From a bacterium (GTDB lineage: Bacteria; Bacillota_I; Bacilli_A; Mycoplasmatales; Mycoplasmoidaceae), in the NCBI GenBank assembly GCA_017645255.1, contig JAGCPI010000035.1:1-32951 (forward strand): a stretch of DNA of 32,951 nucleotides, read 5' to 3'. Of this stretch, positions 19,072-29,620 are shown one piece after another (within the stretch, counting starts at the first letter, position 1; each line of letters begins with the position of its first letter). The notes below the pieces were generated by a model. That model had not been told where the DNA came from and searched no databases. It worked only from the letters and a program-made list of their open reading frames with translations. Made by a program: the position numbers and the translations under genes.

Positions 19072-19951
19072 GATCAAAATAGGAATAAAAAGCACTAAAA
19101 CCATCTTGGTAAACCTTATCTTTAATTTGGTTTACTTCAATTGGCTTGGCTTTAAATAAGTTAATGTTGTGATTAGTAAATAATGTGCAATTAATGGTGG
19201 CAATGTTTTTAAATAAATCACAATCATCTTTCCCTTTTTCTAATAAATCCCTCGTTTTTGGGGAGATGTCAGCAAGATGGGCATAAATGTCACTTACCCC
19301 TCCTGGATATTTAATTAATAATTTTTTAGCAGTGGTAGGTCCAATCCCTTTAATCCCATGGTAAAAATCAGAATTATCACCTGCTAGTGCCTTATAATCA
19401 ATCATTAGTTTTGGCATAAAGCCATATTCTTCTTTAAAACTAGCTTCATCTTCAGTTTGCATTTTGCTAATTCCTTTTTGGAACATGCTAACCTGAATGT
19501 TTGGATCAATTAATTGCAATAAATCATGATCACTAGTATAAATGCTACATTTAATGTCATCTTTAGATGCACATGTAGCAAAACTACCAATTAAATCATC
19601 AGCTTCATAACCTGGTTTTGCTAATAAAACAAACCCAAAGGCACTAAAAATTTTGCGAATCGTTGGTAATAATTCCACTAATTCATCCGGCATTGGCTTG
19701 CGGTTGCTTTTGTATGCTTCAAACTGCTGCTTGCGAATTAATTTTTCTTTTGAATCAAAAGCAGCAATTTTAAAGTCTCACTTCGTATTTCATACTAATT
19801 TAAAGCAAATGGAATAAAGCATTTTAATCGTAATGCGTTGCACATCAACATGATTGCTGCTTTGGCTATCATCAGCTTTTTTATTGATTGATAATGAAGC
19901 ATAATAAAGGCGGTAAATTAATGAATTAGCGTCAATTAAGATTGCATTCAT
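19052..19951 (-). CDS. 5'-3' exonuclease (PolA N-terminal domain type)
   Basis: The 299-aa stand-alone flap/5'-3' exonuclease removes RNA primers and flaps. It corresponds to the N-terminal domain of DNA polymerase I, with no polymerase domain. Motifs: ILIDANSLIYRLYYA at the start, AAFDSKEKLIRKQQFEAYKSNRKPMP, then GYEADDLIGSFA and YTSDHDLLQL. The helix-hairpin-helix region follows: YKALAGDNSDFYHGIKGIG, PTTAKKLL. The metal-binding acidic residues are present. The start at 19951 lies 2 nt after the dnaE stop; TGA at about 19780 and 19789 encodes Trp. Pairing with dnaE matches MG261-MG262 as I recall, and suggests Okazaki-fragment processing. Confidence 0.92.
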
Positions 19952-19953
19952 TC

Positions 19954-22900
19954 CTATTGTTCTTCTTTCTTCGTTTTATTTTCAGTTATTGCGTCTTGAG
20001 CAGTTTTTTTCATGTCATCAATATTTAAGAAGAAACCATTTTTGACAATGGTAAGGTCGTAATGATCTTGATCCTTAAAGAAATCAGGGGTACTTATATA
20101 TTTTTGATATTTTCAAAATGGGATGGTGGCATTAAAATGAAAACTATCTTTTTCTAATAAACAACTAGTAGATAATCTTCCTTTTTTATCCCGCTTTTCT
20201 TTATGATGCAATAATAAAACATTTGTTAATTGTAATTTTTCTTTATCAGCTAAATTAGCAATTGGGTTATTAGCATCATTAGTTTGCAAATTAGCGTTAT
20301 TTAGTAAACTCCGACTATATCCTAATAAATCAAATTCTGCTTTAACTAATTGGGAGTTAGTTAACACTTTAAAGTTGCGTACTTTCACTTTGTTTTCAAG
20401 CAAAATATCTAAGTTTGCAAATTGATCATAATCAACCATTTCACTATTGATGGCATTAATGGAATCTAATCAAATTAATAGTTGGTTTCGATTAGTACTT
20501 AGTTCATCATAGCATCCAGCTAAAATTAAAGTTTCAATTAACTTTGCACTTGCTACTTTAATGCTAGCAAATAAACATGCTTTTGGATCAGATAAATTCT
20601 TATTAGCAATTTTTACTAACTCACTTAATTTATCAATGCTTGCTTGGCCAATTCCTTTAATGGTACTAAAACCAAAGTAAAGCAGTTGTAATTTATTGTT
20701 ATAAGTAAATTCATATTTGGAATTAAGAATGGAAGGAGCAAATAGCTTAATGTTCATTAAGTGAGCAAAAGTCAAAATACTTTGTGCATTATCTTTAAAG
20801 GGTTTAAATAGTAAGTAAGCTTGAATAAATTGTAATGCGTAGTGTATTTTGAAGTATGCTAGTCAATAAGAAATAAAAGCGTATGCGACCGCATGCGAGT
20901 GATTAAATCCATAACTGGCAAATTCAAAGATATAATCATAAATTTTGGTTGCTTCTTTTTCAGCAATTCCGTTTTTAATGCTTCCATTAATAAATTTTTC
21001 TTTTAAACTTGCTAATTCATCTGCATGTTTTTTACTGATTGCTCTTCGTAATAAATCAGCGTCTTGTAAACTAAAACCTGCAACTTTAACAGCAATTTCC
21101 ATGACTTGTTCTTGATATACAAGCATTCCTGCTGTTGGAGCTAAAATTGGTTTTAATTGAGGCAAATCATATTTGATATTATTTGGATCCTCACGGTTCT
21201 TAATTCATTGATCAATTTGGCTTTGTGGACCAGGTCTAAACATTGCACTCGTCATTGCTAAGTCTTCAATACAAGTTGGTTTTACTCTAGTTAATAATTT
21301 TGTCATCCCTGGTGATTCAAATTGAAAAACTCCAAACGTATCACCTTTACTTAATTCTAAGTACACATCTTGGTCATTTAAGTCAAGGTTGTTTAAATCA
21401 ATTACTTCATTACATTGAATTTTGATTAAGTCAACAATGTTTTGTAATAGCGTTAAGTTACTTAAACCAAGTAAATCCATTTTTAGTAAACCAAGCGATT
21501 CCAAATATTCCATGCTATATTGGGTAACAATTTCGTTATTATTACCCAATTGAATAGGAATAATGTCATATAAATTAACATCACTTAGCACAATCCCTGC
21601 TGCATGCATCGAATATTGACGATATAAACCAATTAATTTAAAAACATGACTAAATAACAATTGGTGTGATTCATATAATTCTTTGGGAATTAATTGCTTA
21701 ATAGTTTGTTCATTACTTACATCATTTAATTTAATTGGAATTAACTTACAAATTTGGTCAATGGTGTGTAATTCTAAATTTAAGGTTCGGCCAATATCTC
21801 GAATGGCAGTTTTGATTTGAATCGTTTGAAAGGTTATTAAGTAAGAAACTTTTTTAGTTTCATTACCATTGTTATAAAACGAGAATAGATGGTTAATTAA
21901 TTCTTGACGTTTATTATCAGCAATGTCAATATCAATATCAGGCATTGTCTTTCTTGCTTTATTTAAAAATCGTTCAAAAATTAAATGGTATTTTAAAGGA
22001 TCAATCGTCGTAATATCTAGTGCATATGCTACTAACGAACCAACTGCACTGCCACGGCCCGGACCAACTAAAATGTGATTCTTTTTCGCAAAACTTACAT
22101 ATTCATGCACAATTAAAAAATAATCATCAAAACCAAGATCATGAATTACTTCTAATTCATACTTTAAACGGTCCACATAGGTTTTGTCAACTAAATCATT
22201 TTTTAATTTATGTTTTAGGCCTTGACTTGCTAATCTTCTTAAATAAGTTTTTGCAGTTTTACAATCACTAGGTAAAGGGAATTTAAGTAAGTGGTTTTCA
22301 TTAAAAGGAATGACTAAATTAACATTTGTTAATAAGTGATCTAAATTCTTTAATCCAAGTTCACTAAATTTTGCTTGTGCTTGCTTTAAATCAAGTAAGT
22401 AATCAGGTCCATTAACCTTGGGATCAGCTAATAAAATTTGCTTAATTTTTTCGTCGTCATTAATGGTCTTATTATTTTTAATAGCTTGTAATAAAACAAA
22501 ATCTGCATAATCAGGTGCTTCCAAATACTTCGAACTTTGACAAGCAAGATAATTTGGTTGTTTAGGATCTAGTGTATAGTAAAATTCACTTTGATTAGGT
22601 AGATTTTGTTTTAAATCAATAATGGCTAAACCAGTTAAATAGTCAGGTAAGTTAAACGGATGCTTTAGTTGAATGAAGGAACTTATTTTAATTAAGTTTT
22701 GATAGCCTTCATAATTCAAGGCAAATAAGATGCACTCATAATCTTGATAAGTAGTTTTCATGCCAATTACTGGGATTAAATTGTTTTTGATGCATGTTTG
22801 GTAAAAAGCAATTGCTCCGTATAAAACATTTTCATCGGCAATTGCACAGTATTTAAGTTGGTGGTCAACGCTAAACTTAATTAAATCTTCAATTTTAATG

Positions 22901-22971
22901 AGCGAGTTCAAAAATGAATAAGTAGTTTGCACATCTAAATTAACATAGTTACTTATTTTCTTGGTGGTCAT
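19954..22971 (-). CDS. dnaE: DNA polymerase III alpha subunit, DnaE type
   Basis: The 1005-aa product is shorter than E. coli DnaE (about 1160). The polymerase core is intact: GPGRGSAVGSLVAYAL and the catalytic PDIDIDIAD with Asp345 and Asp347, DIGRTLNLELH, SMHAAGIVLSD, KMDLLGLSNLTLL, FQFESPGMTKLL, AMFRPGPQ, YQEQVMEIAVKVAGFS, NHSHAVAYAFISY. A tandem HhH segment (GIGQASIDKLSEL) and a C-terminal OB-like region follow. The N-terminal PHP domain has lost its metal ligands: the usual HVHSxYS is LDVQTTYSF, and the DH of the next motif is DEN. Mollicutes normally replicate with PolC; DnaE is then the second polymerase, in lagging-strand or repair synthesis. It overlaps the nrnA-like gene by 23 nt. 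Confidence 0.95.
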
Positions 22972-23953
22972 TGTTTAAATTATTTTCTAAATATTGCTTA
23001 TATGTTTCTTTTAAATCTTTTATTAATTCATTAAATTCTTGTTCGTCTTTAACTGTACACCCACTAGCTTGTTTATGTCCTCCCCCATGATATTTTCGTG
23101 CTACTTCTAAAATTGAAATCGGGTCAATTGAGCGCAAACTGCAACTGTACGTTTGCTTCAGATCATTTCAGCGAGCACATGCATAAATGGGATAACCTTT
23201 AATGGCACTTAATAAATAAACAAAAGGATGACTAGTAGGGACATTAAAAGGAATATTACTACCTTTAGGAATTCATAGTGAACCAACGTGGTCTTCAAAT
23301 TTTGCTAAATTAAATAAATAGTTTTCATATTGCACTACGTTTAAATCACGGCTGTATAAAATCTTGTGCACTAATTGCCGATCAGCATGGGCGTAATCAA
23401 GTAAGATGACAGCTTGAAAGGTATTAATTGAGGTATTACTAAAACGAAAACAATTGGTGTCAGTAACAATGCCTGCATATAAATAGGTGGCAGCGCTCCT
23501 AGGGATGAAAATATTAGCATTATTGCAAATAATGGTTACTAATTCGCACGCACTACTTGCTTTAGGATCCACATATTCAAAATCAGTAAAACTTTCAACA
23601 TATTCATGATGATCAATGCGCACGGTGGTTTCACATTTCTTTAATAAATCAGCTCCTAGTACTCTACTTAAGCATGGTCCATCAACACTAATTCCTAATG
23701 CTCCGTTCACAAATTCTTCTTCATTAAAATCTACTTCTTGTTCAGCAGGCATAAAGTCTAACGTCAGTTTCAAATCAAGTGCAACTTCCATTTTCATGAC
23801 GTGCACTTCTTTATCTTTAAATGACGTTTTAATAATATCACGTAACCCAAATGCACTACCTAATGCATCAAAGTCAGGGTCTTCGTGAACAAATAAAGCA
23901 ATTTTTTGGTATTTACATATATTTGAAACAAAATGATCAATGAATTTGCTCAT
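22949..23953 (-). CDS. nrnA: DHH-family phosphoesterase, NrnA-like (nanoRNase/pAp phosphatase)
   Basis: NrnA-type enzymes degrade 2-5-mer RNAs and dephosphorylate 3'-phosphoadenosine 5'-phosphate. The 334-aa protein has the DHH motifs in order: HEDPDFDALGSA (His23, Asp27, Asp29), a GxSVDGP-like segment, IDHH (about 117-120), GIVTDTNCFRFSNT, and the DHHA1 substrate site GGGHKQASG (about 290-298). The start ATG 23953 has GGAG 5 nt upstream (CTGGAGTAAAA). TGA near 23270 and 23168 encodes Trp. It lies between thiI and dnaE in the operon and could recycle short RNA products such as primer fragments left by the 5'-3' exonuclease, which is inference. Confidence 0.9.
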
Positions 23954-23976
23954 TTTTACTCCAGCAACACCTGTTT

Positions 23977-25161
23977 TTACTCACATAAATTTACTACCTC
24001 AATATTTTCTTTTAAACTAGCATTTTCTTCTAATCCAGTTAATAAAGGAATTTCTGCTTCTAATGCTAAAGCAGTAGTTACGTTTGGATTAGTAACTGGG
24101 TTTGCAGGTGCAAACAATGAACAAGAATCGGGATATGGTTCAATTGAAATTGGATAAGTTTGATAAAAAGTAGCTAATTTAATGATTTCCAATTTATCAA
24201 AACATAATAAAGGACGAAAGATTAATAATAAAGGATTAAGGACGTTCGAAATTGTTTGCATACTATAAAATGTTTGGCTGGCTACTTGTCCTAAACTTTC
24301 ACCAGTGGTGATACTTCAAATTTTTAAGTATTTACATAAATGGGACGCAATCCGAAAAAAGGAGCGGCGCATTAAGTTAATTTTATAACTTTGGTTAGAA
24401 ATATGACTTATTTCGTTTTGCAATTGGGTGAAATTTACAATATATAGTTTACTATTGCATAATTTATTATTTAAAGTGATTAATTTTGCTAACTTAATGG
24501 TCTTTTGTTTTGCTTCTTCACTCGTATAAGGAGGGGAAATAAAAGTAACAAAATCAAGGTGAAACCCTTTTTTTAGCATTAATTTGGCTGCTACTGGTGA
24601 ATCAATTCCCCCTGAAATTAAACAAAGAGTACGATTATCCTTGCTTACTGGTAAGCCCCCAATGCCATTATATGGATGGCTTAAAACAAAAAAACCATCT
24701 TTATGGATTTCGACATATACTTCTTCGTCATAATTAGTTAAATCAACTTGTAAGTTGTTAGTTTGCTTCAAAATACAACTTGCTAACATTTTGGCAAAAT
24801 CCATGGAAGTAATTGGATATTGTTTGTTTACCCGCTTGACACTTACTCTAAATTTAATCTTCTTATTTAAATTGTCGTTTGTATTAATAATTTGTGTTGC
24901 TAATTCTTGCACACTTAATTTAGCATCAAATATTAACAAAAAATAAAACTTACTAATACCCGGTAGCAAACTTAAAATATGGCAAATTGCATCCTGATTA
25001 CCTTTAGTAATGTCATTAACTAAAATGTAATCAAAGTGCTTAATGATACGAAGGTTAAATTCTTGCAATGCTTTTTTAATGTTTTCATATAATTGATGCA
25101 AAAACATTGCACGGTGGCCTTTTTTTAAAGTTAATTCCCCAAATTTAATAATAATTTGCAT
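23977..25161 (-). CDS. thiI: tRNA 4-thiouridine synthase ThiI
   Basis: ThiI adenylates U8 of tRNA and transfers sulfur to make s4U. The 394-aa product has an N-terminal ferredoxin-like plus THUMP region (FGELTLKKGHRAMF...; FRVSVKRVNKQYP), the PP-loop CLISGGIDSPVA (about residue 180) and RRSFFRIA. The C-terminal part carries TTGESLGQVASQT, RPLLCFDKLEIIKLA and TYPISIEPYPDSCSLFAP. The rhodanese domain of E. coli ThiI is absent, as in B. subtilis-type enzymes, which rely on a separate cysteine desulfurase. TGA at 24316 encodes Trp. It sits 26 nt after the upstream nuclease-like gene. Confidence 0.95.
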
Positions 25162-25187
25162 AATCGTTATTTCTTATTCTTGTATCC

Positions 25188-26030
25188 TTAATAGTTATCG
25201 TACGCTTTTTGTAATCAATTGATGTCATTTTGGCTCAATGCAGGGCTCACACCACTTACAATGTAAGTGTCATATCATTTTTTAGCATATTCAATGTATT
25301 TAGCAAATAAATCCCGATTTTGTTCACAATTCACAATGCAAACTTTGTTAACTGAAACATCAAAGTCTTGGGGTTTAACATATAAATCAGTTGGAACAAA
25401 CCCCACCACAAAACTTCCTTTAGTAGCATTGCGTAAATATAAATATAAATTTAATTGAAATAAATAGTTTTCGGGGATTTTAATGATATCATTTTGGAAT
25501 CATTCGGGGATTTTTCCGTTAACCATTTTAATGATTGGTTTGCCATTTTCATCTTTTTGCATGTAATAAAAACCATTGCTTTCATTAAATTGAAAGCTAT
25601 CAATACTAGCAGTTTTTATTTCAATCATCCGTTTATTTTGTTCATCAATTTCCCCATTTGCATCTAATGGTTCTCCGTCAGGAATTCCCCCAAAAATTGG
25701 TAAATCTTTAAAGACATCTCACTTAATCTTACTTGGTTCATATGATTGATATTTAGTATTGGTTAAACTACTGTAATAATCACGTAATTTTGGTTCAATA
25801 CATTGCCCAACTTGCGAATAAATTGGATCAAATGGTTCTTTATAAATGCCAAACATTTTCATTCATAATTTAACTTGATTTGTTCCATTGCGATCAAACA
25901 GTTCACCTAATGTAGTTCCTGTAATTTTTTTTGGTTTAACTTTTGCTAAATATTCCTTACTAAGCACCAGCCGATTTCCTACTTGGTAGAAATCTTTGCC
26001 CAATTTAGCACTAAAAATTTTGCTTTGCAT
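25188..26030 (-). CDS. PD-(D/E)XK nuclease-like protein (MPN551/MG373-type)
   Basis: The 280-aa product shows a restriction-endonuclease-fold pattern: GGIPDGEP (Asp near residue 117), MIEIKTASID with an E-x-K pair near 137-139, and a helix YLFQLNLYLYLRN with the conserved Gln. This is the layout of YqaJ/Cas4-like exonucleases. Length and position next to thiI and the DHH phosphoesterase match MG373/MPN551 of the M. pneumoniae group, as remembered. The start ATG 26030 has AAGGTG 6 nt upstream. Several TGA codons (for example 25863, 25716) encode Trp. It is the first gene of the long minus-strand operon. Nuclease activity is inferred from residues only; a DNA-binding role is possible. Confidence 0.72.
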
Positions 26031-26159
26031 TGCTTCACCTTAACTAATCATATTATTTTATTTAAAAATGAAGAAAAATCAAATCGGGGTGTAAATCTTT
26101 ATCTTTGATTTTTTATTAATTAAATAAAATATAAGGAATAGATAATAAATAATAAAACT

Positions 26160-27275
26160 ATGAGTAAAGTAATTTGAGAATATTTTTCCTTATATATTAC
26201 CAATAGTGAATACGTTAATACGTTTCAATTTTTAACCCTTAACTATCGGTTATATTCCGCTAACTACTGATATGATAATTGTGAAGCTAATAAGCACTTC
26301 TTTGGGTTTTTAAAAGCCCATGAATTTTTTCCAAAATTAATTGATTTTAATCACCCAAATTCTGGATTATGAAATGATAATTTATTACTAATGTTGCAAG
26401 ATAATCGAGCATTAGCTGAAACGATTTACGCTGACCAACAAGCGTTAGTTAACATTTATGATGAAAATGGGAACATCTTACAAACTACCACGTTTGTGGA
26501 TGCAATGGAAAATACCTTACTACCAATTGTTAACTATAAAACTTTAAATAAACCTGCTCCATATAAAATTCCTGAAAAAGAAAATAAAAGTTCGCATGAT
26601 TTAAACTTAATTCAAATTGATCTTGATGGTACTTATTTAAATTTAACGAAAAATAAAGCAAAACTTGATGAATACATTGACTTGCTAAAAGTAGTACAAG
26701 AAAAAAGTGTCGTGGTGTTTAACACGCAACGGGCTTTTTTTGATACGTTTGACTACATGCTTTATTTTTTGTTAAAATATCACGAAGGATTTTATGTATG
26801 CTGTGATAATGGTACCTCGTTATATCACTTTGGTTTTTACCAAGAACATATTATTTGAAGCAAAATTAGATCACATGCCCAAAACAAAATGTTCTTACGG
26901 GCAGTGCATAATAACATTGATCATTACAACGTCGTGTTTGATGATAAGCAATACTTTACTACGCCAGGAATTGAAGATGGTAATTATGTAATTAATCCAC
27001 ATTGAACCATTTCTTATTATTCAAATTTTAAATGCAATAAAACTGATTTAGTTGAAGCATTTATGGATGAATATTATGCTGGTCGAATTGCTAACATCAT
27101 TAATGTTGATGATAATAACCAAAGTTCCATGTTTAATGTTAAGTTGACTAAATCAAATCCAAAGGTTTTTAACTATACTTTAAAGCAAGAAAAAAATCAC
27201 CTTGAAGAAGACCCCAAAGTGATTTATTTAAAAGAATGTGAAGATTGAATTAAATATATTGAATATAACTTATAA
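26160..27275 (+). CDS. HAD-superfamily (Cof-like) protein with extra N-terminal domain
   Basis: The 371-aa product reads through TGA as Trp at 26175, 26268, 26370, 26856, 27003 and 27246. Residues 1-145 form an aromatic-rich domain I do not recognise (TNSEYVNTFQFLTLNYRLYS...). From residue 150 a Cof-type HAD begins: IQIDLDGTYLNL with Asp154 and Asp156, FNTQRAF in the place of the usual S/T-x-R motif, and CCDNGTSLYHFG matching the NGA motif. The later motifs (Lys and GDxxND) are not evident, so activity is doubtful. There is no SD near ATG 26160. It is alone on its strand, divergent from the big operon and convergent with the CNNM gene 10 nt away. Confidence 0.75.
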
Positions 27276-27285
27276 AAGTTAATTA

Positions 27286-28683
27286 TTACTTTTCATTAAA
27301 TAAATTAGGATCAATTAGTTGATCCTTTTTATTTTCCTTATTTTTTGCACTAAACAATAATTTAGTTAAAGAGGTTTTAATTGGATTAGTAGTTGGTTGG
27401 TTTTTCTTTTTGACAATAAAATAAGTATTTTGGTCTAAAATTGACTTTTCCCAAGAAATAATAAAATTCTTGTCTGCCCAATAATATTGATGTCATTGAT
27501 TTGACCACAATAACTTTAGTTTTTGTGATTTCACAAATTGATAAATGCTTTCATTAGGATTAATCACATAATTTAAATTTAATTGCGAACGTAAAAAGTT
27601 AGCCAATTTAACATTTGCTAAAACCCGTCAAATGTTGTTATCAATTTTTTCATACGGAATTAAGCATGATTCATTTTCATCATGGATATCTCCAAAGATT
27701 TCTTCCATGATGTCTTCAATGCTAATAATTCCTTCATAAATTTGTTGTTCATTGCTGCTAATCACAATTGCCAAATGCACATGCTTTAATTGCATTTGTT
27801 TAAGCGTATCATCAACTTGTGCATTATCACTAACAATTAAAGGAGATTCCATAATGTCAACTACTTTGAAGTTTTTTTCGTTTTTACTTAGATTATTAGG
27901 ATCTAAGTAAGGTAAGAATAGTTTAAGTAAGCCAATTCCAACTACTTGTTCTTTATTATTTAATACCGGAATACGTGAATAAGGATATTTAGTAAACATT
28001 TCGTATACTTGCATATAACTCATGTTGTCATGCAAATGAATAATGTTAGTTTTTTGTTGAATGATTTGTTTTACTTTGATGTTGGCAAAATTAATCGAAT
28101 TAGTGATTAATGATTGTGATTCGTCATCAATGATTCCTTCATCATTCATAACTTTAGCTAAATTTTGTAATCTTGAAACACTATTTACTTGTTCTTGCTT
28201 ATTTGGAATAATCTTTACCAGCATTCAACTAAATGGAAAGAATAAATAGTAAAAAACGACAAATAAATATAAGGAATATGAATAAACCAAGACGGGGTGA
28301 TTTTTGGCAATTGTCTTAGGGATTGAGTCTCCAATTACCAAAAAGATGATTGTAATAATGCCGCTAGAAATTCCTGCCTCAAAACTTTCCGCATCATTTA
28401 GTCCGCATACCAATCCAACATCCGTAAAAAGAATTGTTGATAAAGCTGTAGCACCAACTGAACTTAAGGTTGCACCAATGAGCAGTGAATTTAAACTAAT
28501 TAAATATTTATCAATAAAAAAGTTTCCTAATAAACATAATTTATTTTGCTTTTTATTGCTAAATTTACTTAATCATAAGGACTTATCAATTAGGGTCAAA
28601 GCATTTTCCAGGACACTAAAATAAGCATACAGAGCAGTAAGGATAATAATGATGATGGTATAGATTGCAATTTCTACTTTCAT
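27286..28683 (-). CDS. CNNM/HlyC-CorC family membrane protein with CBS pair
   Basis: The 465-aa protein has an N-terminal DUF21/CNNM transmembrane domain (1-155). Several helices, the motif FSVLENAL (S-x-x-E-x-A type) near residue 20, and IGDSIPKTIAKNHP are visible. A CBS pair follows: MSYMQVYEMFTKYPYSRIPVL (about 222) and DIMESPLIVSDNAQVDDTL (about 277), with GIISIEDIMEEIFGDIHDE closing it, then a CorC_HlyC-like C-terminus. Family members bind Mg2+/ATP and are linked to magnesium or cobalt transport. TGA codons (28225, 27628 and others) encode Trp. The start ATG 28683 lies 63 nt from the divergent plsY. It corresponds to MG146-type hemolysin-like proteins. Confidence 0.88.
27308..27330 (+). 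terminator. Plus-strand terminator embedded in the 3' end of the CNNM gene
   Basis: GGATCAA (27308-27314), loop TTAG, TTGATCC (27319-27325) and TTTTT form a good intrinsic terminator for the HAD gene that ends at 27275. It lies inside the coding sequence of the convergent gene, where the same bases encode KDQLIDPN. Confidence 0.65.
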
Positions 28684-28711
28684 AAATTATTTGATTTTTA
28701 TCTAGGAAATA

Positions 28712-28717
28712 TATAAT
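28712..28717 (+). promoter_or_regulatory. -10 box for plsY operon
   Basis: TATAAT lies 29 nt before the plsY ATG in the 63-nt divergent gap. A TTGATT at 28691 is a possible but closely spaced -35. Confidence 0.4.
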
Positions 28718-28746
28718 TTTTTATATTTAATAAGTATATAAAAATA

Positions 28747-29544
28747 ATGTTAGGTTTTTTATTTTTTTTAGGAATTTGCTTCTTCATTGTTGCTTCATAC
28801 TTAATTGGTAGTATTCCGTTTGGATACTTATTAGCAAAAGCTGCCCACGTGAACGTGATGAACACGGGTAGCAAGAGTATTGGAGCAACAAATGTTACAA
28901 GAGCAACCAATGGTAAATTAGGGATTTTGACCTTACTTTTGGATTTTATCAAAGGTTATTTTGCTGTTGTTTTTAGTGTCCTCATTTTCCATTTGTTAGT
29001 GCAATATAATCCAACATATTTTAGCCACTTATTTAGTATTGCTTATATCTCATGCTTCTTTGTTGTATTAGGACATTGTTTTAGCATTTACATTAAGTTT
29101 AAAGGTGGCAAAGGTATTAGTACGGGAGCAGGAGTTTTATTAGCAGTAAGTCCGATTATCTTTTTAGTAGCAACCATTGCAATTGCGGTGGTATTTATTA
29201 GTTTTAAAATTGTTTCCTTAGGATCATTAATTGCTGCTGGAGCATCGGGAATGGTATGCTACATTCCTTGGTTTAATTATTATTACTTACAACTAATTAA
29301 TGCTTCTTATCCATACTTCAGTAATATTTATGCCTTATCCACTGTTACTTACTTTAATGTGCTAGGAACTAGCATTATTTTAATGTGCATGGTCATTCTT
29401 ATCATCATTAAGCATAAAGAAAACATAAAACGTTTAATTGATAAGAAAGAACGGATTTTCCAAGTGGGAAAAGATGACAAAAACCAACAAGATTTTGTGA
29501 AAAGTAAAAAACATGAACAAGTGAAAGCAAGTAACAAAATTTAA
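28747..29544 (+). CDS. plsY: Glycerol-3-phosphate acyltransferase PlsY
   Basis: PlsY transfers acyl groups from acyl-phosphate to glycerol-3-phosphate, the first step of phospholipid synthesis, in the membrane. The 265-aa product has the family's helices and three motifs: GSIPFGYLLAK (about 20), SIGATNVTR (about 43-51), and GHCFSIYIKFKGGKGIST (about 107-124) with the phosphate-binding KGGKG. A Lys-rich cytosolic tail of about 40 residues extends past the usual end (about 200-220 aa). No SD is visible before ATG 28747. It leads a likely operon with the lspA-like gene, rluD and tsaB. Confidence 0.95.
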   Translation: MLGFLFFLGICFFIVASYLIGSIPFGYLLAKAAHVNVMNTGSKSIGATNVTRATNGKLGILTLLLDFIKGYFAVVFSVLIFHLLVQYNPTYFSHLFSIAYISCFFVVLGHCFSIYIKFKGGKGISTGAGVLLAVSPIIFLVATIAIAVVFISFKIVSLGSLIAAGASGMVCYIPWFNYYYLQLINASYPYFSNIYALSTVTYFNVLGTSIILMCMVILIIIKHKENIKRLIDKKERIFQVGKDDKNQQDFVKSKKHEQVKASNKI

Positions 29545-29620
29545 TTGTAGTTGGTTTGTTAAACGCCACTTATATTTGCAACAGCATGATGTAGGAATCT
29601 TGTTGTGAATTAAGTTATTA

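Noticed and set aside
26072..26120. Inverted repeat AAAATCAAA...TTTGATTTT between the nuclease-like gene and the HAD gene
   Set aside because: The 20-nt loop and the divergent-promoter position make a terminator unlikely; probably chance in AT-rich DNA.
27274..27293. AAAAGT/ACTTTT hairpin between the convergent HAD and CNNM genes
   Set aside because: The 6-bp AT-rich stem is too weak; the stronger hairpin at 27308-27330 better explains termination on the plus strand.
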